From: Candidatus Gastranaerophilales bacterium
GTDB lineage: Bacteria > Cyanobacteriota > Vampirovibrionia > Gastranaerophilales > Gastranaerophilaceae
Assembly: GCA_944325595.1 (NCBI GenBank)
Contig: CALVAQ010000011.1
Span: forward strand, 1 to 56,343
Reading direction: 5' to 3'
DNA length: 56,343 nt
Below the pieces are notes generated by a model. The model was not told where the DNA came from. It did not search any database and was given only the letters and a program-made list of their open reading frames with translations. The position numbers were made by a program, and so were the translations under genes. Below are positions 24,944 through 32,282 of the stretch, one piece after another; position 1 is the stretch's first letter; each line of letters starts with the position of its first letter.

Positions 24944-25480
24944 CTATTTGCAATCCGTAAATGTTTGTGTCGTCTTTATGCTGGTAGCATCAATTATTAT
25001 TTTGTTTATATGTCCTTTGCCGTTTGTGTTTGTGCCGAATATCTGAATGTTTTTCATCTCTCCTTGCAGCTGCCCTCCTGCTTTTGGTGTCAGTGCAAGT
25101 ACCCAGCCAGTTTTTGTGTTCATATGATACAAATCAAAGTTCTTTTCAAGATATGAGTAATCCTTGTTTGTAATAGATTTTATGACTCTGTTTACGACTT
25201 TGTTTTGACCGGAAGTATATGATGCTGTAGATTGAATAGGATATGTCGTTTCAAAAATTACGCCTTTGTCTTTAATGAATTTGAAATTTCCGCCTGATTT
25301 TAGAGTCATGTTTGAGGATTTCATGAGTTTTTCCTGAGAAAATTTGCAAGATGTGCTTTCGAAAGCAGGTGTATTTTTTGCTGCATTTTCTGCTGTTGTT
25401 TTGTATGAAAAAACACTCTGTGCTCCGGCTGCTGCGCCGTACAAAAAGAAAAACAATACCAGAAGTGCTGTCTTTTTCAT
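24944..25480 (-). CDS. LolA-like periplasmic carrier
   Basis: 178 residues with a signal peptide ending AAAGAQ. The mature part has the LolA pattern: CKFSQEKLMKSSNMTLKSGGNFKF (shown in parts: CKFSQEKLM, then LKSGGNFKF), a GVIFETTYP strand, and long beta segments. Related LolA-like proteins in APE clusters are proposed to ferry the lipidated polyene to the outer membrane. The gene abuts the exporter gene and overlaps the thioesterase gene by 4 nt (ATGA). Confidence 0.8.
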   Translation of the reverse strand: MKKTALLVLFFFLYGAAAGAQSVFSYKTTAENAAKNTPAFESTSCKFSQEKLMKSSNMTLKSGGNFKFIKDKGVIFETTYPIQSTASYTSGQNKVVNRVIKSITNKDYSYLEKNFDLYHMNTKTGWVLALTPKAGGQLQGEMKNIQIFGTNTNGKGHINKIIIDATSIKTTQTFTDCK

Positions 25481-25893
25481 TCTTCGAATTCCTCTATTTT
25501 CTTCAAAAAAGTTTTTGATGCTTTGTATATAGTTTCACCGGTTTCAATGTCAACTCTGATTTGCATGCTTTTTGCCTGAAAGAGTTTTTTGCCTGTTTCG
25601 TCATCCGTAATCACGTACTTTATGACCATTGCCGGTTCAAGTTCTTCAAGTGTTGTCTTTACGTTCAGTTTCTGTTTAAACGCTGCTGATTTTATAAATT
25701 TTAACTCCATCTTTGCTACGGGATATGCACTTTTTTCAAGCCTCATATCGTCGTAAGTGTAGCCGAGCTTTTCGAGCATATCACATCGTGCTGCTTCAAG
25801 ATATTTTATGTAATTTCCGTGCCAGACAACATTCATCGGGTCAAGGTCATAAAATTCAACAGTGGTTTTATAATTTGTTTCTATCTTTTTCAT
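25477..25893 (-). CDS. 4-hydroxybenzoyl-CoA-thioesterase-like (hot-dog) protein
   Basis: 138 residues. YDLDPMNVVWHGNYIKYLEAAR (in parts: YDLDPMNVVWHGNY, ~residues 15-28) is the 4HBT active-site segment, with the Asp of the DxD/DPMxVVWHG family in place. It probably releases or edits acyl intermediates during chain building. Tightly packed in the operon: 12 nt after the ligase gene, 4-nt overlap with the LolA gene. Confidence 0.85.
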   Translation of the reverse strand: MKKIETNYKTTVEFYDLDPMNVVWHGNYIKYLEAARCDMLEKLGYTYDDMRLEKSAYPVAKMELKFIKSAAFKQKLNVKTTLEELEPAMVIKYVITDDETGKKLFQAKSMQIRVDIETGETIYKASKTFLKKIEEFEE

Positions 25894-25905
25894 AACTTTA
25901 TTTTA

Positions 25906-27519
25906 CTATCTTTTTTCTATTGGGAAAACACCGCACGAGCAAAGCCGCTCTTCTTTTTTGTAACTGTACGAGACAGAAGTGTCTGTCTTCTTCAACAAAA
26001 GAGAGAGCTTTTCTGACGGTTTTATTGTGTGTGAAAATTTTATCTTTTTTACAGGTGACTCCGGAATTTTGTCACCAAAAGCGCATTGTGCAAAATAGTG
26101 GGCAAAATACAGCTGGACAACTCCGGGTAAAATAGGCAGACTGTCAAAATGTCCTTTAAAAAAGTTGCTGTTTTTAAGAAAAACCAGATTGTATGTTATT
26201 TCGTTTTCTGAGACTTTTTTATCAAGAACAAGCGGTATTGAAATGTTTTTCAAAAACAGCTTTTCAATTTCCTGTTTGTTTGTTTTTCCGGTTTTTGTTT
26301 TCGGTATTTCGTACAAAAAACGCCATTTTTGCGGAATTATTTCCGTTTTGTTTTTGAGATTGTTTTTCAAAAATTTTGTAATTCCCGCAGGGTCTTTTAT
26401 ACAGAATTCCTGCCCTTTTGCGGTTAAGACAGCGGCGCAGGCGAGTTTGTCTTTTAGCTTAAAGCAATATGCATCATTTACAAACTCACAGGACTTTATG
26501 TATTCTTCAATTTCCGGCAGGCTTATTCTTTTTTCCTGTATTTTTACGACTCTGTCATTTCTGTTTTTTAATACAAATTTTTTGTCATTTATTTTTTCAA
26601 TTATGTCCGCAACAACGACAGACGGTTCTTGAAAGTATGGCGATTTTACAACTGCCTGAAAGGCATTGTCCTGAGCAATTTCAACGTTTTGAAAGCAGGT
26701 ATATTCTGTCTCTGAAGCCTGTTTGTGTGCGATTGTGCCTGTTTCTGTGCTTCCGTAAATTTCGATAATATCTATATTTTGATTTGCAAAAAAACGTGCG
26801 GTTTCTTCTTTGAGTTTGTCTCCTGCGGAAAAAACGAGTCTTGGTGTTTTTTGTATTTTTATATCATGTTTTCTGAATTCATCCAAAAATGACGGTGTAG
26901 AAACAAAAATTTTGTCCTCCAAATCAGCCGTGTCAGGATATGAAATCTCCTGCGCATCAAAAATGACAGAATCGCAATTGCACATTGAAAGCATCATATA
27001 ATATACTATTCCGTACATATGATGAGGCACGGCGGAAGAAATAACAGTTGAGGGTTTTCTGAAATGTTCTTCAAAAAGCCTGCGGCAGTCCTCTGTTTCT
27101 GTTATCAGATTTTGAAGTGATTTTATGATTCTTTTTGGAGAGCCTCCCGTTCCGGATGTAAAAAGGTTCAGGAAAATATTCTGAGGGTTGAACTTTATAT
27201 CAAATGTTTTGTTATCTTCTGTTTTTTCGGGTATTTCGTCCAGAATAATGTACTCATTTTTTTCTGCCGGCAGTTTGTGCAAGTCCGTAGTAAGGAAAAA
27301 TTCTTTTCGGGCAAAAACTGATGCCAGAAAGTTTATATAAAAATCAAAATTGTTTTCGGAAACTATTGCAGCATATTTTTTTTTGCTCTCATTAAGTTTG
27401 TCAATCAGATAAAAAACAGAAGGACGAATATCTTCAATCGTGAACAGACGATTGTTGTTTTTTATTATTTCCAGATTTTTGTATTCTTCTTTAAAAAAAA
27501 TGTCAAAGATATTCATCAC
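25906..27519 (-). CDS. AMP-dependent aryl/acyl ligase fused to a FabZ-like dehydratase domain
   Basis: 537 residues. Residues ~1-415 form an adenylating domain: nucleotide-binding LFTSGTGGSPKRI (~112-124), SAVPHHMYG (~164-172), IDIIEIYGSTETGT (~254-267) and PKTKTGKTNKQEIEKL near 400. Residues ~435-537 form a hot-dog dehydratase with NSNFFKGHFDSLPILPGVVQL (catalytic His of GHF, ILPGV loop). The ligase would load the starter acid on an ACP; the dehydratase would act on 3-hydroxyacyl-ACP. Such fusions are known in aryl polyene clusters. It overlaps the small membrane protein gene by 4 nt. With the separate dehydratase at 31086 the cluster has two. Confidence 0.85.
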   Translation of the reverse strand: MMNIFDIFFKEEYKNLEIIKNNNRLFTIEDIRPSVFYLIDKLNESKKKYAAIVSENNFDFYINFLASVFARKEFFLTTDLHKLPAEKNEYIILDEIPEKTEDNKTFDIKFNPQNIFLNLFTSGTGGSPKRIIKSLQNLITETEDCRRLFEEHFRKPSTVISSAVPHHMYGIVYYMMLSMCNCDSVIFDAQEISYPDTADLEDKIFVSTPSFLDEFRKHDIKIQKTPRLVFSAGDKLKEETARFFANQNIDIIEIYGSTETGTIAHKQASETEYTCFQNVEIAQDNAFQAVVKSPYFQEPSVVVADIIEKINDKKFVLKNRNDRVVKIQEKRISLPEIEEYIKSCEFVNDAYCFKLKDKLACAAVLTAKGQEFCIKDPAGITKFLKNNLKNKTEIIPQKWRFLYEIPKTKTGKTNKQEIEKLFLKNISIPLVLDKKVSENEITYNLVFLKNSNFFKGHFDSLPILPGVVQLYFAHYFAQCAFGDKIPESPVKKIKFSHTIKPSEKLSLLLKKTDTSVSYSYKKEERLCSCGVFPIEKR

Positions 27520-27941
27520 AGTTTATTCATTTTTCTAAAAACAATCCTGACAGCATATTCTATCGCAAAAAAAGTTCCCAGTAAAACATATGACAAAAAA
27601 CCGTTGTATATCATCCATATTGTATCTGACAAAAAGCAGGTAACAACGGAGCATAGAAACTGCAAAAACAAAAACACACACCAGATGTAGGTGAGATTTC
27701 TTGTGTAAATTTTTACCGGTTCGCTGAGCTTTCCTTCCGAGAGTTTTGCAAATTTTTGAATAATTGTTTCATCTGTGAACAAAGAAGAAAAAAACAGCCA
27801 GAAAATAGCAAAGTTCATTGCAACGGGATAAATCTTGAGTCCCTTTAGTCCGGTAAAATGAAACAGCGCAATTATTCCCAAAGTGAAAAAAAATGAAAAA
27901 ACGAAACCGTATTTTTTGAATATCGATTTTACTTTTTCCAC
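27516..27941 (-). CDS. Small integral membrane protein of the APE-like cluster (COG4648-like)
   Basis: 141 residues with four predicted helices (~13-30, 36-52, 84-105, 110-130) and a charged connector (KLSEGKLSEPVKIYTRNL). Size, topology and position between ACP and ligase genes match the COG4648-type membrane protein often found in aryl polyene clusters. Function is not known. It overlaps the ligase gene by 4 nt and lies 12 nt after the ACP gene. Confidence 0.7.
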   Translation of the reverse strand: MEKVKSIFKKYGFVFSFFFTLGIIALFHFTGLKGLKIYPVAMNFAIFWLFFSSLFTDETIIQKFAKLSEGKLSEPVKIYTRNLTYIWCVFLFLQFLCSVVTCFLSDTIWMIYNGFLSYVLLGTFFAIEYAVRIVFRKMNKL

Positions 27942-27953
27942 CGCAGTTTCCTG

Positions 27954-28205
27954 TTATTTCAAAAGTTGTTCAACAGCATTGACAACATCGTTAATTGTTC
28001 TTATTTGTTTAAAATTTTCAGGAGAAATTTTTTGTTTTGTAAAATCCTGCAAACGCACAGCCAAATCAACGGCATCAATACTGTCAAATTCCAAATCCTC
28101 AAAAAGGTTTGCTTCGGGTGTGATTTTTGATTCTTCAATTTCAAAATCATTGACCAGAATATTTGTTAGTTCTTTTTGTATTTCTTCTCTGCTGATACTG
28201 CTCAT
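27954..28205 (-). CDS. Acyl carrier protein 2 of the APE-like cluster
   Basis: 83 residues, acidic, four-helix ACP. Attachment Ser in EFDSIDAVDLAVRL (~38-51, DSxD motif). It has two paired roles in known aryl polyene systems (starter and elongation carriers, ApeE/ApeF); which is which cannot be told by eye. It lies 16 nt after the other ACP gene. Confidence 0.92.
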   Translation of the reverse strand: MSSISREEIQKELTNILVNDFEIEESKITPEANLFEDLEFDSIDAVDLAVRLQDFTKQKISPENFKQIRTINDVVNAVEQLLK

Positions 28206-28221
28206 TTGTTTCCTTTATAAA

Positions 28222-28485
28222 TTACTTTGTCTGACTTTCAATGAAATCTGCCAGGGTTTTTACGGAATAAAAATATTTTTTGTTTTCTTCTTTATTCTCG
28301 CTCATTTTGAGGTTGTATTTTTTCTTCAAAGCCATTCCGAGTTCCAGTGCATCAATAGAATCAAGACCTAGTCCGTCGATGAACAAAGCTTCATCCGAAT
28401 TTATATCATCAACAGTGATGTCTTCAAGCTCCAGCGAGTCGATTATGAGCTTTTTTAATTCCTGTTCCAATTCTTTATCAGCCAA
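28222..28485 (-). CDS. Acyl carrier protein 1 of the APE-like cluster
   Basis: 87 residues. Phosphopantetheine site GLDSIDALELGMAL (~38-51). Different from the second ACP in helix 3 and with a longer, Lys-rich tail (KKKYNLKMSENKEENKKYF), so the two are not a recent duplication. First of the two adjacent ACP genes. Confidence 0.92.
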   Translation of the reverse strand: MADKELEQELKKLIIDSLELEDITVDDINSDEALFIDGLGLDSIDALELGMALKKKYNLKMSENKEENKKYFYSVKTLADFIESQTK

Positions 28486-28540
28486 ACTTCCAAACCTCTT
28501 TTCATAACTATTAATTTTATAGCTTAAGAATATTGCAAAG

Positions 28541-29293
28541 TCAATTTTGAATTGAAGCGGAAATTTTTTGTTTTATAGTTTCATTTATTCTGTTTCGTTG
28601 TTGTATTTGTGTCAGGTTTTCTTTGGAAAAATCTTCAATTTTTATTTCGTCGTTTATTGTTATTGTGTATGTTACGGGCTTTTCTCCGGCATCATATACT
28701 TTTTGGTGTTTTGCAAGAAATTTGTAATCACAGCTTATATGTACAGGCACAATATCGCAGTGTGTGTGCAGTGCCATAAGAGCTGCTCCTTTGTGTAATT
28801 TCAAGGGTTCGTTTTCCTGTGTTCTTGTCCCGCTCGGAAAAATGACTATATTGTATCCTTCTTTAAGAATTTCAACTGTATTTTTGAGCATTTTTTCCGA
28901 CTCTTCGTCATTAATCAGGTAGAGGGACTTTACGATATTTCCCATAAAAATGTTCTTTTTGAGTTCTTTTTTTGCAACACAAATTGTATTTGGTACAGAA
29001 CCGATTAAAAGCACAATATCAATATAGCTCGGGTGATTTGCGACAATGATTTTTCCTTTTAGATTTTTTATCTTTTCAGGATTTGTGAGTTCAACTTTGA
29101 TGGTACCGGCTTTTTGCATCATTGTACAGAAAAATTTCCAGGTTGTGTGTATAACATTGCAGTAGGCTTTTCTCTTCTCCTCTTCTTTTACAAAAAGAGA
29201 AATATATGGAAATACAATGTAATTTATAATTAATGCCCCGCAGCCAAAAAACGCAAAAAGAAACAAGACGATAAAAGAACGAAACAGTTTCAT
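28541..29293 (-). CDS. PlsC-type 1-acyl-glycerol-phosphate acyltransferase-like protein
   Basis: 250 residues. N-terminal membrane helix (~6-32), then IIVANHPSYIDIVLL (HX4D, ~81-95), a VAKKEL segment and FPSGTRTQ (~152-159, the FPEGTRS block with Ser in place of Glu). PlsC-fold acyltransferases of aryl polyene clusters are thought to attach the polyene to a lipid. This is the second acyltransferase of the cluster, of a different fold family from 20210-21142. It starts directly at the end of the CLF-like gene. Confidence 0.85.
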   Translation of the reverse strand: MKLFRSFIVLFLFAFFGCGALIINYIVFPYISLFVKEEEKRKAYCNVIHTTWKFFCTMMQKAGTIKVELTNPEKIKNLKGKIIVANHPSYIDIVLLIGSVPNTICVAKKELKKNIFMGNIVKSLYLINDEESEKMLKNTVEILKEGYNIVIFPSGTRTQENEPLKLHKGAALMALHTHCDIVPVHISCDYKFLAKHQKVYDAGEKPVTYTITINDEIKIEDFSKENLTQIQQRNRINETIKQKISASIQN

Positions 29294-29929
29294 CTACTCA
29301 GCTCCTTTTTTTATGAAAAAAAGTCCGTCAGCAGCACAAAAAGAGTCTTTCTCTCCTTCAACAAATTTTTGAAACTCTTCAAATTCATCGTCTGTGCCGT
29401 TGAAAGCCGATTGTTTTTGCCAAAGCTCAACTTTTATTGAGTTTTCTTTTGGCTTCTGCGACAGCAGCATAGCGCACGCCGTTACTTTTTTGTATGCATC
29501 GGCATAACAATATAATACGTCGTTGTCTTTGTTTAGTCTTACAATACTGTCCAAAAGACCGGTACTGAAGGTGTTCTCATCAGAGGCAAGAGCATTGTAG
29601 CTTTTTTTTATGCCGTTTAAAAGTGAAAATTGTCCCGCCACGCTGTTGTGAACAGACGTGCTGAAAGCAAAAGGAGAAACTTCATTGTCTTCTTGATACT
29701 GTGAGATAATTTTGTCTAATCTGTCCAGCTCTCCGTACCTTGAGGCAAAAACAATTTCTGTTTGATATTCAGGATATGCTCCGTGCATAACGCACATTGC
29801 CGCTTTGTCAACGGGGCTGAGTTTTCTTCTCTGTATTGCCGGCATAAACGACAGGTCTGTATCGGTGTTGTCTTTATTGCCTTTTATAAAATTTACGTTT
29901 GATATGTAAAATTCTTTTTTTTGATTCAT
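29294..29929 (-). CDS. Chain-length-factor-like ketosynthase subunit (inactive KS N-terminal domain)
   Basis: 211 residues, about half a ketosynthase. RKLSPVDKAAMCVMHGAYPEY (shown in parts: RKLSPVDKA, CVMHGAYPEY), EIVFASRYGELDR (~58-70) and SPFAFSTSVHNSVAGQFSLL (~84-103) match the short beta-ketoacyl-synthase-like family of aryl polyene clusters (ApeC type). The active-site Cys context is absent, so it should act as a partner of a full ketosynthase, as in the ApeO-ApeC complex. It is divergent from a ketosynthase gene with only 18 nt between, and its ATG lies 6 nt after a TATAAT box. Confidence 0.83.
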   Translation of the reverse strand: MNQKKEFYISNVNFIKGNKDNTDTDLSFMPAIQRRKLSPVDKAAMCVMHGAYPEYQTEIVFASRYGELDRLDKIISQYQEDNEVSPFAFSTSVHNSVAGQFSLLNGIKKSYNALASDENTFSTGLLDSIVRLNKDNDVLYCYADAYKKVTACAMLLSQKPKENSIKVELWQKQSAFNGTDDEFEEFQKFVEGEKDSFCAADGLFFIKKGAE

Positions 29930-29934
29930 GGTAG

Positions 29935-29941
29935 TATTATA
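29935..29941. promoter_or_regulatory. Shared divergent -10 box (TATTATA) of the APE-like cluster
   Basis: Read leftward it is TATAAT, ending 6 nt before the CLF ATG; read rightward it is TATTAT, ending 7 nt before the ketosynthase ATG. The intergenic gap is just 18 nt and no ribosome binding site is visible on either side, so both -35 regions would lie in the opposite gene. No strong -35 was seen. Confidence 0.55.
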
Positions 29942-29947
29942 TCAAAT

Positions 29948-31096
29948 ATGGCAAATATTTCTATCACATCATACAGTGCAATATGCAGTCTCGGTACTGA
30001 CATAAGTGAAATTTTTCAAAACTCGCTGTTGAGCGGGAAAAATTATTTTTCTCAAGACGACAGCATAATAAAAGGTGTGGATTTGTATCTCGGCAAAGTA
30101 AAAGCAAAGCTGCCGTTGATACAAAATCCAAAGTTCAACACCCGAACGAATTCTCTTTTGCTCCATTGCTGCAATCAAATAAAAACCGACATTGACGAAA
30201 TTATTTCAAAATACGGAAAAGAAAGAATAGGCGTAGTCGTCGGTTCTACAAATGTGGGTGTAAATGAATACGAAAATAGTCATGATGTTTTTCATTCTCA
30301 GATAGGCTCCCCCGCTATATTTTTAAAAGAATATTTCGGGTTGAAAAACTATTGTGCCGGTGTCTCTACAGCCTGCACTTCCGGCATAAAAGCTTTTTCA
30401 ACGGGTGTAAAACTTCTGGAAAACGGCATTTGTGATGCGGTGTTGTGTGCAGCTTCCGATGCGCTGTCAAAACCCCCCGTATTTGGTTTTACGTCTCTTG
30501 AGGTTATGTCACATTCAATCTGTAAACCTTTTTCAAAAAATCGAGACGGTATCAATATAGGAGAAGGTGCGGCGGTATTTATTCTTGAAAAAGATGCAAA
30601 TAACGGCTTTAGAATACTGGGCATCGGCGAAACTTCGGATGCATATCACACATCAACTCCCGACCCTCAGGGCGTTCAGGCTGCACATGCAATTGAAATC
30701 GCATTAAAAAATGCAGGATTAACTCCTTCAGATATTGATTATATAAATCTTCACGGAACAGGAACCGTTACAAATGATGTAATGGAGGCAAATGCCGTTT
30801 ACAAAATTTTTGAAGACAAAGTGCCTGCAAGTTCAACAAAATCACTAACAGGACATTGTCTGGGTGCATCTGCCGGCGTGGAGACAGCATTGTGTCTCGC
30901 TTTTTTGGACAATAGTATTAATCCGCAAAAAAATCTAATTCCGCACAATTATGACGGTGAATATGACACAGGGCTGCCTGAAATAAAACTTGCAAAACAT
31001 GAAGAGAAAGCAGAAAAAAATACCCGTGTTTTGTGCAATGCCTTTGGATTTGGCGGGTCAAATGCCGTAATTATTTTGGGGAGGAATGATGAATAA
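29948..31096 (+). CDS. Beta-ketoacyl-ACP synthase of the APE-like cluster (KS 1)
   Basis: 382 residues from the ATG at 29948; the frame could extend to a TTG at 29921 but that would lie in the start of the opposite gene, and the family begins at the SITSYSAICSLG strand. Catalytic triad visible: Cys in STACTSGIKAF (~139-149), His in LHGTGTVTND and His in GHCLGASAG. It condenses malonyl units onto the growing chain; placement opposite the CLF-like subunit suggests they form the heterodimer. Overlaps the dehydratase gene by 11 nt. Confidence 0.9.
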   Translation: MANISITSYSAICSLGTDISEIFQNSLLSGKNYFSQDDSIIKGVDLYLGKVKAKLPLIQNPKFNTRTNSLLLHCCNQIKTDIDEIISKYGKERIGVVVGSTNVGVNEYENSHDVFHSQIGSPAIFLKEYFGLKNYCAGVSTACTSGIKAFSTGVKLLENGICDAVLCAASDALSKPPVFGFTSLEVMSHSICKPFSKNRDGINIGEGAAVFILEKDANNGFRILGIGETSDAYHTSTPDPQGVQAAHAIEIALKNAGLTPSDIDYINLHGTGTVTNDVMEANAVYKIFEDKVPASSTKSLTGHCLGASAGVETALCLAFLDNSINPQKNLIPHNYDGEYDTGLPEIKLAKHEEKAEKNTRVLCNAFGFGGSNAVIILGRNDE

Positions 31097-31544
31097 ACAC
31101 TATGACTTAAAGGATATTCTGCCTCACAATCCGCCGATGATTTTGATAGATGAACTGCTTGATGTAAATCTTGAAGAACAGACGGTAAAAGCCTCTGTTA
31201 CAATTACGAAAGACAAAGTTTTTTATGACGAAGAGCTTGGCGGTGTTTCTCCGCTTGCGGGTATAGAATATATGGCACAGACGGTGGGCTGCTATGCTTA
31301 TTTTATGAACGGTGAAACCGAACCCAAAGTCGGCTTTTTGCTTGGCAGCAGAATGTATAAAAATACCCTCAAAAAATTTGAACTCCAAAAAACTTATACA
31401 ATCCTTGCAAAGCAGGTGTTCTGCGATAATCAGCTTGTCTCATTTGACTGTTTTATTTATAATGGTGATGTAGAGTGCGCTTCTGCCGTGGTAAATGTAT
31501 ATCAGCCGCAAACAGAAGCGGAGTTGGAAAGTATGGAAGTCTAG
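31086..31544 (+). CDS. 3-hydroxyacyl-ACP dehydratase, ApeP-like hot-dog protein
   Basis: 152 residues. LPHNPPMILIDELL (~11-24) and GVSPLAGIEYMAQTVGCYAY (~52-71) match the standalone dehydratase of aryl polyene clusters, in which the HNPPMxxID and Glu of GIEYMAQ correspond to the FabA/FabZ active site. Two adjacent ATGs (31086, 31089) follow GGGGAGG closely; the second gives slightly better spacing. Partner of the ketoreductase encoded next. Confidence 0.85.
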   Translation: MMNKHYDLKDILPHNPPMILIDELLDVNLEEQTVKASVTITKDKVFYDEELGGVSPLAGIEYMAQTVGCYAYFMNGETEPKVGFLLGSRMYKNTLKKFELQKTYTILAKQVFCDNQLVSFDCFIYNGDVECASAVVNVYQPQTEAELESMEV

Positions 31545-31553
31545 TTCAGGTTT

Positions 31554-32282
31554 ATGGGTAAATATGTTTTAGTTACCGGTTCAAGCAGAGGTATAGGCAA
31601 GGCAACTGCGTTGTATCTTGCAAAAAACGGTTATGATATTGTTCTTCACTGCAACAAAAATATAGATAAACTAAAAAGTGTTGAGGAAGAAATCAAAAAA
31701 GCCGGTGTTGATGTCAGATGTCTGCAGTTTAATGTAAAAGACAGAAAACAGTGCTTTGATGTGATTTCAAAAGACATTGAGAATAACGGTGTATATTACG
31801 GTGTAGTATTGAATGCAGGAATAGCCAGAGATAATGTCTTTCCAATACTTGAAGAAGATGAGTGGGATGAGGTTTTGGATACAAATCTCGGAGGGTTTTA
31901 TAATGTTTTAAAACCCGTTGTTATGCCGATGATTGAAAACAGAGTAAAAGGCAGAATTGTTACATTGTCGTCTATCTCCGGTCTTGCAGGAAACAGGGGA
32001 CAGGTAAACTACAGCGCATCAAAAGCAGGTATTATCGGTGCAACAAAAGCACTTAGCCTTGAACTTGCCAAAAGAGGAATAACGGTAAACTGTGTAGCTC
32101 CCGGAATAATAGATACGGATATGCTTCAGGATTTGCCTGTTGATGAAGTCAAAAAGGCTATTCCGATGAAACGCCTGGGCAAACCGGAAGAGGTTGCAAG
32201 TTTGATAAATTATCTGGTGAGCGAAGATGCATCTTACATTACGGGACAGGTTATTTCTGTAAACGGAGGCTTGTACCGGTGA
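31554..32282 (+). CDS. 3-oxoacyl-ACP reductase, FabG-type (ketoreductase)
   Basis: 242 residues, short-chain dehydrogenase. NADP site VTGSSRGIGKATA (~6-18), LNAGIARD (~86-93), catalytic Ser in LSSISG (~139) and YSASKAG (Tyr and Lys, ~152-158), C-terminal YITGQVISVNGGLYR. It reduces the keto group after each condensation. Its stop overlaps the GTG start of the next ketosynthase by 4 nt (GTGA). Confidence 0.9.
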   Translation: MGKYVLVTGSSRGIGKATALYLAKNGYDIVLHCNKNIDKLKSVEEEIKKAGVDVRCLQFNVKDRKQCFDVISKDIENNGVYYGVVLNAGIARDNVFPILEEDEWDEVLDTNLGGFYNVLKPVVMPMIENRVKGRIVTLSSISGLAGNRGQVNYSASKAGIIGATKALSLELAKRGITVNCVAPGIIDTDMLQDLPVDEVKKAIPMKRLGKPEEVASLINYLVSEDASYITGQVISVNGGLYR

